This document shows positions 55,575-64,000 of a DNA stretch of 64,000 nt, piece by piece. Numbering within the stretch: the first letter of the stretch is position 1; every line of letters begins with the position of its first letter. The notes beneath the pieces were generated by a model. It was given only the letters and a program-made list of their open reading frames with translations. It was not told the origin of the DNA and made no database searches. Where the stretch lies: contig OY294068.1 in assembly GCA_958510875.1 (NCBI GenBank), positions 177,847,411 to 177,911,410 on the forward strand, given 5' to 3'. The position numbers and the translations under genes are program-made. The DNA comes from Endomychus coccineus. Its lineage: Eukaryota; Arthropoda; Insecta; Coleoptera; Endomychidae.

Positions 55575-56362
55575 TATAGACGCATTGCACTATTATCTGT
55601 GATCTCTAAAGTGATGAAGGAAACGCTCAATATCGAGCTCATCAAATACGTGAAGAGCCACACAAAATTGTGAATGACCGCCAATATGGCTTCCATCAGC
55701 AGAGATCAACAGGAGACCTGCTTGCCTACGAAACATATGTATGGCATGTTGTATCATTGAATATCTCCAAAGCAGAGCCCCTATACCATCCAATGAAGTC
55801 AGAAGAGCGAGACAGGGACAGGCTGACGCAATTGATGGAGATCTGGAAAGATTTTGAAATGGGGATCTGATGATCTAGTAGAGTTTATTGCAACCAAAAC
55901 TCAAGCTTGAGACTTCTTCAGGAAAGCGGATCACACAATCCCTAATATGATGATGTCAGATACAACTATTCCTATGAAATCTTCCATAACAATGCTCAGG
56001 ATCACCACCAACAGCATCCTCCCTTGGGACAGTTACGTACGAAAACTGCTTGATTTTCTATCCCGTGCCAAGGGCTCCTTCACATACCAGTAGCTCCTCG
56101 TGATCTACGAAGCACAGATCAGACTTACCCTGGAGTACTGTTCACATGTTTGGAGTTCGGCTCCCAAACATTCGCAGAAGCTATTGAATTCTATCCAGGA
56201 GAGAGCTATTAGTTCGATCGATTTTGTCACACTTAGGAGTTCATTTACTTCTCAAGAACATCATAGAAAGGTGAGAGATCTCTCCCTGTTCCATAGATAT
56301 TTCCATGGTTGGTGTTTATCAGAAATCACGTCTGTTGTTCCACGACAAGAGATCCACGATAG
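55575..56362 (+). pseudogene. LINE-A RT, 5' portion of a split copy
   Basis: Starts YRRIALLSVISKVMKETLN (RT block 1). After a one-base frame change it continues IVNDRQYGFHQQRSTGDLLA and LNISKA, then jumps, by an internal deletion of the catalytic core, to the thumb block (RDRLTQLMEIWKDFE, LVEFIATKTQA) and on to the 179-codon ORF (YEAQIRLTLEYCSHVWSSAP, LLNSIQERAISSID, HHRKVRDLSLFHRYFHGW). It is cut at 56362 by the fold-back element and resumes at 58074. Confidence 0.85.
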
Positions 56363-58073
56363 TAGTCGAGGAAATATAGCCGTAAAAAGGCCCAATGATC
56401 GAATTTTTTACTGGCAACCTGTATCGAGATGCGGTTCTCGCCATTTGCTTCAGAAACACAATAGAAAAAAATGTGCCATATTTGTTTTACCAGGAAAAGC
56501 TCGGTTGCACTTGCGTTTACAAAACGCCACGCTGCATTCTGGGGCCGATTTCGGGCTTGGGGGGTATTTGCAGTATAAAGCGCAAATCCTCAAATTTTCT
56601 CAATCATTCGGTATTTTATGGCAATTTTGGTATTTTTAAACACAAACTGAATGATGTTCGTTAACTCAAGTGCCCGGGGCAAAGTGGGGCAATGTGAGGC
56701 AATGGGGGGCACTTGGGACTATTATCGAATTTCAAACATCAAACCTAAAAACCTTGTTCTCTGGGGGTTTTTGTGGTCGCTCAACACGAATTCAAGGTGC
56801 ATTCTCAGCTCAGGCGCTCCTGGGGCAGAGTGTCCTCTGGGGCAACGGGGGCATAAACAATAAATTGCAAACCTAAACAGATAACTCAAGATCGGTTGAC
56901 AACTGAATTCAAATATTCAGGCAACGATTATGCACCCAAATTCCTATAAGTATACAGGAACGGTTGAGAAGAAACGGTGAAACTCAGAGGCAGGGTTATG
57001 CACCCAACTTCCTCTTAGCTAAACGTATTTCACAAGAAAAACTTGAATACACTTCAGCTGAGTCAGGAAATATTCTCTCACTATATTCCCAGTTTTTGTG
57101 ATCAATTGTTTTTCGAAAATGAAAATTGTCGATGTAGTTTATGAGTTATTCATTTGGAAAGTTTTATTGCGAGGAAGTATTCCTACGGTACATGCGCACC
57201 TAGCGGAGAAAGTATAAGAAACATACATCTAATAATGGGAGTTTGAAGATTTTTTCATTGTTAACGATTTTTTATTGATAAAATATGATGTTCGGCAGTT
57301 GAAATTGATTAACTGCCCCAGATGCCCCACGTTGCCCCGGAGGACACTCTGCCCCAGGAGCATCTGAGCTGAAAATGAACCTTGAATTCGTGTCCAGCGA
57401 CCACAAAGACCCCTGGGTAACAAAGTTTTGATGTTCGACAGTTGAAATTGGTTTACTGCCCCAGATGCCCCCGGTGCCCCACAGGACACTCTGCCCCAGG
57501 AGCGTCTGAGCTGAGAATGCACCTTGAATTAGTGTTGAGCGAACACGAAAACCCCCAGAGAACAAGGTTTTTAGGTTTGATGTTTGAAATTCGATAATAG
57601 TCCCAAGTGCCCCCCATTACCCCACATTGCCCCACTTTGCTCCGGGCACTTGAGTTAACGAACATCATTTAGTTTCTGTTTGAAAATCCCAAAATTGCCA
57701 TAAAATACCGAATGATTGAGAAAATTTGAGGATTTGCGCTTTATACTGCAAATACCCCCCCAAGCCCGAAATCGGCCCCAGAATGCAGCGTGGCGTTTTG
57801 TAAACATCAAATTCGTAATCAACGACCCCAAAAACCCCTGAGAAACAAATTTTGGCCAATTTTGGTCAATATTTGGTAAGCAACAATACAGTTCCGCAAA
57901 TCGTATTATTTAAATGCATTTTTTGCATGCACAAGTGCAACCAAGCTTTTCCCTGGTAAAATAAATATGGCACATTTTTTTCTATTGTGTTTCTGAAGCA
58001 AATGGCGAAAACCGCACCTCGATACAAGTTGCCAGTAAAAAATTCGATCATTTTGGCTATAATTCCTCGACTA
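56363..58073. mobile_element. 1.7-kb fold-back element with long inverted arms and GC-rich tandem units, inserted in LINE-A
   Basis: The tips are inverted copies (TAGTCGAGGAA..TATAGCC). The arms, about 490 bp left and 630 bp right, match closely, e.g. AATGATCGAATTTTTTACTG, GCCATTTGCTTCAGAAACAC, GCCACGCTGCATTCTGGGGC and AAACATCAAACCTAAAAACC. The right arm has about 135 bp (57790-57925) missing from the left and extra tandem units of about 140-150 bp (57291-57430, 57431-57580) rich in CTGGGGCAG/CTGCCCCAG. The centre (56870-57280) is AT-rich with two about 65-bp direct repeats around GGTTATGCACCCAACTTCCT. The ORFs inside are repeat translations, not genes. The LINE continues on both sides (PRQEIHDSS, then HPFTVKLDI). 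Confidence 0.85.
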
Positions 58074-58345
58074 TAAGTGTACTAGACGAGCTCGAACTAG
58101 TCACCCCTTCACTGTCAAGCTTGATATCTGCCTAACTTCTTCCTACGAGACTTCATTTTAACATCAAACAGCGAAGTTGTAGATCTCTTCACCTAGTGAG
58201 GTATTTCGCTATGCCTATTACCTCCCAACATTCAAGGAAAGTACGAACGCCTATCACCTATCCCTACATTATGCTGGTTGCTGACAAGATGTTCTTTGAA
58301 CATTATAGGTTTCCCTCTCGTGTAGTCAAAGAATAAAAAAAAATT
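58074..58345 (+). pseudogene. LINE-A C-terminus and 3' end, resumed after the insertion
   Basis: Plus strand: SHPFTVKLDICLTSSYETSF, AKL, PSEVF and YLPTFK, the LWNSLP-type C-terminus, ending near NAYHLSLHYAGC and a stop. Then comes the shared 3' sequence (AAGATGTTCTTTGAACATTA, GTGTAGTCAAAGAATAAA) and an A-run. Confidence 0.85.
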
Positions 58346-61300
58346 AACTCATAATCTTTGTAATTTCCATTTTATTTTTTCAATATGAAATTGACCATTT
58401 ATTTATACTTCAAGGATCAATCATTATCGTATGAAATCATATTCAAGTATTAGATCAAGGATGATTACAATATTTTGGGAGCCAAAATGTATTTAATTTT
58501 ACTATTTTTTCATCATTTCTGTCTAGAATCACTAATATTTATCCTCTGGATAGTTCTATTGGAGCATAGGTTTGATTGAGATCTTCAATTTGGTATCGTG
58601 AAGTTCAAAACTGGATTTAAAAGAACAATATCTCTAAAGATAATGGAAGACGTCCAATAAGGGTGAAAGCATGTAATTCCATAGCAATAGTTGATAAATG
58701 ACTACCATAATCATTAATGTTCATCTTCTCAAGATGACATTAAATACCGAAGCTCGTCTAGCGGAAGTTACAAATCAAAGTGCTAGTAGTGTGTAATTTT
58801 ACAATCAAGATCAAGGATTTCGTGTTTTGAGACATTGAAATTAATGTTTACCACATTATATACGTACATATCAAATTCCAATCGGAAACAAATCGTTTTT
58901 CATTTTTCAACGAATACGTGTCATCAATTCTAGAAATTTAGTTTGGAGTGCTCTCAGACTGAGCTATCATCAAATAATAATAGCTTCACATTGGTTTTGG
59001 GTAAAAAAAAAAAACTTGTGCAGCATGTTCCAGGTTCAATTCAAATTGAATGGATTTTCGTGAAAAGCAGATCCTGCAAGTTTCAGAAGTTCTATATTCA
59101 TGAAAATTTTCCACAAGCGCATCTTCAAGCAGTGTTCTTTGTTTGTTGAAGAAAACCTTTTATAAGGTTTAAAAGTTAGCGAATATATGATAAGTACTTA
59201 CGCAAACTTCGCTAACACCGCTGGGATCTTGAATATTTCGCCCCTAACTGCGTCGTATAAAAATAAGTCTATCTCACTCTCACCCCTCCAATTCGTTTTA
59301 TCAGATTATTGAAGGTCGCTTCCTGAACGAAATTATCTCTCAATCGTGTCTATGGATTCACTAGTCAATTAACTATTATCTCCTTGACTCATTAAAATTT
59401 CCTCCTAAGTCTCGATTGTTCATTTAGATATGGAATAATTGTTTCTGATCAACTCTTTTCTTTTCACGTCCATATCTATAGAAATTCGTGAGTTTCAAAT
59501 ATCTGATCAAACTAATATATCTGGAAGTGAATAATTAATCGAAAATTTCTGAATTAATGTTTGTAATCAATCGTAGCGATCGGGGAGCTGCTGCGTGATA
59601 TTTCATTGTGACGTGATTTGGAGGTCATATGGATGATTGTTCAACTTGTCTCACCTGAGATTCTAAAAACTTTTTTGTTAAGACCGAATTTGTACCACAA
59701 AGTTACAGGTAAGGCAACTTAAGTCTATATAAGAAATCTATAGTTGATGGAAAATGACGTTAGATTCTGTAAATTATGATCACAGCAAATAGAATATTAG
59801 AGAAGTTAATTTTGGATAAATTAGAATAATTCACCACACGAAAGCCATCAGTAAAGTCCACATCGTTCATGGTAGAGATTTTCAGGCAAAACTTGTTTTC
59901 TAACACTATTAGAAATATAATAGGCCCATTTCTACAGATGTCTCAACATAGGCACTGTGGATAATTCCGTAATAATCAGTTCTGCGGTTTATAATAGTAC
60001 TCGGAAGGATATTCAGCCGTGCAGGATTCGATTAAGAATAACAAATAACATGAGCTTATGTTGTCCATCTCACACTGATCCCTATTACTGGGTTGTCTGG
60101 AATAGGTGAGTTGATATTATAAGATTCTGAATTTTATTGCGGTGGTATTAGGTTGCCTGAGCAAAATAGGTAGCCGCGGTAAAAATCGAATATTTGAACA
60201 AGCGAGCGGTTCGCAACAGAGAACCGTTGAGCAACATATTTTATGCGATAGCGGATGACGCAGCATAACAGCTGCATGAAAGATAGCGGTCGAGTGAAAG
60301 AGAGTGCGAATGCTCTTTTGACGTGTGATGAATAGTATTCAAAATTAATGGCACGTTATTGTAGTGAAGAAATATTTTATTACAAAACCCTAATGATGAA
60401 TACCAATTCTTGTGACTTAAAGCAAGTGATCCGTTTAAAACTACGTTTTCGGAATTGTGGTTGATTTCTGAGCAGAACTAAATGCTCTTACAAGTTGACG
60501 AGATATTCTAATTGACAAACAGTGATAACAAAAACAATCCTCCAATATTTGAGTATAATTTTCTGATGATCATGATGCTGGATATAATAATTATTTCATT
60601 TATACACTGTTTTCTTCATGAAAAAAGATGACATTTGAATGATAAATATGTATATAACTCATATATCAATGTTCTGTTACATATTTATATGAACGGAATT
60701 TAGGTACTCTTTACTAAGATCCATTTAATGTGAAATGTAGAAATAAGTCGTATTCTTCGTATAACTTCATAATTAAACTGAAAGAGTTAACTCGTTCCAA
60801 TCTATAAAAACGTCATCTTCAGGACAAAACCGTGTGTTAATTACCATTTATATTATCAATGAAGTTATAACATTATTCCCATGTGTATAAAGCAGTAAAT
60901 GAATTCAAGGATCTTATATATAAGGATATAATCACAGTCATTATTTCAATCGATTTCATTTTTCAGGAAGAAGTTCACTATATGTGCGGCTAGTGATGCG
61001 GAACATTTATTCATAAATTTCTGATACCGAACCTTTTTCACTTGCCAATGGAGGCATTATACTCTACATATAGATAATATGCTGAACGCGACTGGAAATG
61101 GGGATAATTTCTCCCTGATGATGTTTACTATTCATGTTGAATAATTATATATTATATTCGATACTACAAATACATGCTTTTAATTTAATTCAATATAAAC
61201 ATTTGTGTATTGATATACAGATTTTTCATTTGATTATTCCATTAGTATTACATCATTTTAAATATTCATTCATATCAAACAATATTTATCCGTCATACGT

Positions 61301-62740
61301 ACGGAATAAATTATTCCAGGTCAGTTTGTTGAATTTGATTCATTGAATCATTTTTAATTCAAAAACCATTTTTGTTAGTGCTCGATCATTATCAATATGT
61401 ATATCAATGCTCCCATGGGTCAATATAGGAAGCATTGATATAATATCTAAGCAGCTTACAACTCATACAAACGAAATGTCATATGAAGAGTGATCTAAAT
61501 GAAAGATTATTTTTGATATATTTCGACACTATTTCAGCAATTTCATGTGTGACATTATCCCTTAGCTATGAAACTATGAGCTCAACTAGCCATGAACATA
61601 AATTTCAAAACGACCCAATATTGATATCAGAATAGATAAAACGTCATCACACTTCATTATACATAAACTTGCTATGTATAGCTCTATATATAGAACTCCC
61701 CCTGAACGATGTTGATTTTTATTTAGAATTGAATATGATCAAAAATATTACAAGTAATGATGCTACCAAACGAAGGTAACAAATTATATTTAAAATAACA
61801 ACTCGATAAGGAAATTGTATACAGATTATATGCGTTGAAGGAATCTATCTAGCAATAACCAGACTCAATCCAATTGGAGCTTTTTAGCTTACCGTAAATA
61901 AGTATCTCAAATTCCAGTAGGATAACATCATCAGTAACAATATATCAAATAATTTTGCATATCCAATGTTATCAGTTCAATTAGCTTAGTCATTAGAAAT
62001 GTCGGCGCATTTCCCAAGATGAATATGAATAGCAGGTGGGCTATGCTTTGATATCCTGGGAACAATAATAAATAAATTGAAAAAGAAGAAAAATACTCAT
62101 TCTTGCTTAATTTGGTCAGAAAGTACTATACAGTCCACTCATTACCTTCATATATATGTATCATACGAGGCCAGTAGGAAGCAGAGAGTGGAAATAACCT
62201 TGAATTACTGAAAAAAACCTTATGAGATAGTCCGTTCCAAAACTATGCAATATACACTTACGTACAATGACAATATCAATATATATTCTATGCTATTGGA
62301 AATAATCATTGTACGTTTCAAGTTATAGCTTACCTATGATGTTGAATGCTTCTGTTGATTCTCTGATGAATGAACTGTAACAAGCGATACATTGAATCAG
62401 TAAACCAAAAACTCAATTGACAGAATAATAGTACCAATAAGAAGGTCGAATATCAGATTTATGTTCATAAGGAAAGGGAAATTACTGAACAAAAACCGAT
62501 TTGAAGCTCTCTTCCTCTCAAGTATCATGATTCGAAATTTTGATCAAGGCTTGGATTGAGAAATAGATGACGTCAATCAAGTTGTTGACATAGAAGCTAG
62601 TAGTAAATTCTCTGTATTATCAAAATTTCCAATGACTTTGAAGCTAGGAGGATTCAGAGTCTTCAGGGATTTGAAGTAGTATAATTATGATTTTATTCGA
62701 GGAATTTACTTTCCTGTGCAATATGCTTCTTCAATATCGA
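58346..62740. other. 4.4 kb without recognisable genes
   Basis: AT-rich sequence. ORFs of 68 and 70 codons (58943-59149, 61134-61346) show no domain. A GC-richer patch at 60160-60320 contains a small hairpin (GCGGTTC..GAACCG). I saw no TE motif. It could be ordinary intergenic or intronic host DNA. Confidence 0.45.
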
Positions 62741-62744
62741 TGCC

Positions 62745-63300
62745 ACATTATATCAGTTTTCATGGTCTGGACGACCGTTTTTGATCAGATCTACTACACT
62801 TATGATTTATTGTTATCTTTGTTATATATCGATAAAACAAAGCCAATATGAAAAACACGTCATTTCATCTATATCTATTCACCATATATTATGATTGACA
62901 TACAACCTAGCACTGGCTGAACGACTGTTAAGTTAGAGTTTCTGATAAGATCTACTGCACTTATAATTAGTTGTTATCTTTGTTGTATATCGAAAAAAGA
63001 ACGCCAATAAGGAAAATCGTGTCATCCTATCTGTATCTATGTGCCATATATTGGGACTGACATGTAACCTAGTACTGGCTGAACAACTATTAGGTCAAAG
63101 CTTCTGATGAGATCTACTACATTTATAATTAGTCGTTATCTTTGATATATATCGTGAAAACAAGGCCAATATGGAGAAGAATATCATTCTATATGTATCT
63201 ATGTATCATATATTATGACTGACATGCAGCCTAGCAATGACAGAAGGATTGTTGGCGTTCTTGATGATATTTACTACACTTGTTCTATATGTTATATACC
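62745..63300 (+). repeat. Tandem array of about 162-bp units, 3 to 3.5 copies
   Basis: The phrase AGATCTACTACAYTTATRAT recurs at 62787, 62948, 63110 and, diverged, about 63268, i.e. at 161, 162 and about 158 bp. Each unit also contains TGTTATCTTTGTTRTATATC, GCCAATAW, ATATATTATGAYTGACAT and CCTAGCACTGGCTGAAC. The first and last units are incomplete or diverged. Unit size and AT richness resemble a small satellite. Confidence 0.8.
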
Positions 63301-63577
63301 CAAAAAATGTTCAGTATCCTCCAAATTCCATTTTCATTTGGGGATTAACCGACGCATCATACAAGTAAACATCATAATTGAATTGGAATCAGTAGCATTA
63401 CATCATTTGAAATATTTTCTGAATGTTTCGACTTCTTCGAATGATTCACAACACCCCCACATCGATTATTATCGAATCATCGCTCGATATACTCATGTTT
63501 TTGATGATCCTGAGAGACACCCTCTAGAATCAATATCCGAGTCAATACCAATCACACGAACACTGATTCAGACATAA
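63215..63577 (+). CDS. Unrecognised 120-codon ORF overlapping the end of the tandem array
   Basis: The start (MTDMQPSNDRRIVGVLDDIY) lies inside the last array unit, so the first about 30 codons are repeat sequence. The rest (VALHHLKYFLNVSTSSNDSQ, YTHVFDDPERHPLESISES) has no domain that I recognise. Probably chance. Confidence 0.2.
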   Translation: MTDMQPSNDRRIVGVLDDIYYTCSICYIPKKCSVSSKFHFHLGINRRIIQVNIIIELESVALHHLKYFLNVSTSSNDSQHPHIDYYRIIARYTHVFDDPERHPLESISESIPITRTLIQT

Positions 63578-64000
63578 CAGTGATGCCTCCACAATTTCGT
63601 GAATATAAAATCTAAATCGAAATTGAATACACTCAGAACTGCACGTTTCAGTAGCTCCGCATCAGTTAGTTCCTTCCTCTACGATGACATAATATGTCGT
63701 CCTACGTTTCTTCATACAGCTCACAACAAAAAATAGAAAAGTCGAAATGAATTCAAAAAACTCACCCAAACTGAAGAATTTTGTTAGCAAGTTGTTACAG
63801 AACTAGATTGATAATATCGAAAATATACTCATTTTCGGACCAAACGTGGGAATACTTGCATAAGATAATTCTCGCTCTATTTTTTTGATTACACCAAAGC
63901 TTGCGGCAATAGTAGTGAACAGCTTGAAGTGAATCATGAACCGTAAAATCATCCAGCTACGAATATCACAGTGGTACAAGTAATGTCATTCTGAGACCTA
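63578..64000. other. No recognisable feature
   Basis: AT-rich to the window end. Confidence 0.4.

Noticed and set aside
56651..58051. Series of ORFs rich in G, Q and R in the fold-back element
   Set aside because: They are translations of tandem and inverted repeats in several frames, with similar products from both arms.
60190..60235. GCGGTTC..GAACCG hairpin as an RNA gene or regulatory site
   Set aside because: Six to eight base pairs only, with no supporting context.
62345..62385. CTGATGA near 62362 as a hammerhead
   Set aside because: No hairpin and GAAA box at the proper distance.
63110..63125. CTGATGAGATC in the tandem array as a hammerhead
   Set aside because: Present in one unit only and without the second core box.
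1..64000. CRISPR arrays, bacterial operons, promoters with -10/-35 boxes, rRNA genes
   Set aside because: Nothing of the kind is visible; the window is eukaryotic and repeat-rich.

Overview
This is a eukaryotic, AT-rich, repeat-dominated window, most likely from an insect. The evidence is the mix of metazoan mobile elements, a 59-bp GT-AG intron of the short size usual in insect genes, and the absence of bacterial-type gene packing. I found no convincing single-copy host gene. Almost everything recognisable is a transposable element, and most copies are decayed or nested in one another. The order of the insect cannot be fixed from this sequence. A 200-base run of N (12461-12660) is an assembly gap.

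Layout. 1-2761 (minus): a Ty3/gypsy LTR retrotransposon with intact gag and an open protease-RT pol frame running off the left edge. 4-5.4 kb: a LINE RT relic, then a striking 331-bp inverted repeat with a hammerhead ribozyme in each arm. 6.8-12.5 kb: RNase H LINE remnant, FLYWCH zinc-finger ORF, a decayed Penelope-like element (PLE), LINE tails. 13.3-17.6 kb: a tRNA-derived SINE, then one RNase H LINE (minus) broken by two insertions. 20-31.8 kb: fragments of hAT, IS630/mariner, LINE and PLE genes. 35.5-36.9 kb: a 600-bp inverted-repeat element, a long imperfect palindrome and a Crypton-like gene fragment with an intron. 37.5-38.5 kb: a PLE GIY-YIG unit bounded by perfect 101-bp inverted repeats. 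39.2-41.6 kb: a complete hAT element with 8-bp target duplication and a nearly intact transposase. 42.6-44.8 kb: nested DNA-transposon ends, an unrecognised ORF pair, and an ORF-less inverted-repeat element with a textbook hammerhead ribozyme. 45-58.3 kb: LINE, pogo and PLE-end fragments, a Helentron tail (helicase motif VI plus endonuclease), and a LINE split by a 1.7-kb fold-back element. 58.3-62.7 kb: nothing recognised. 62.7-63.3 kb: a short tandem array of about 162-bp units.

How the parts relate. One LINE family (called LINE-A here) occurs in at least seven pieces on both strands. PLE material occurs in many places and from several families. It shares a short terminal motif with hammerhead-like architecture (CTGATGA, hairpin, GAAA). 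Three copies in two families keep the complete hammerhead core and helices. The most interesting theme is therefore PLE-type and ORF-less inverted-repeat elements that carry self-cleaving RNA motifs in head-to-head orientation.
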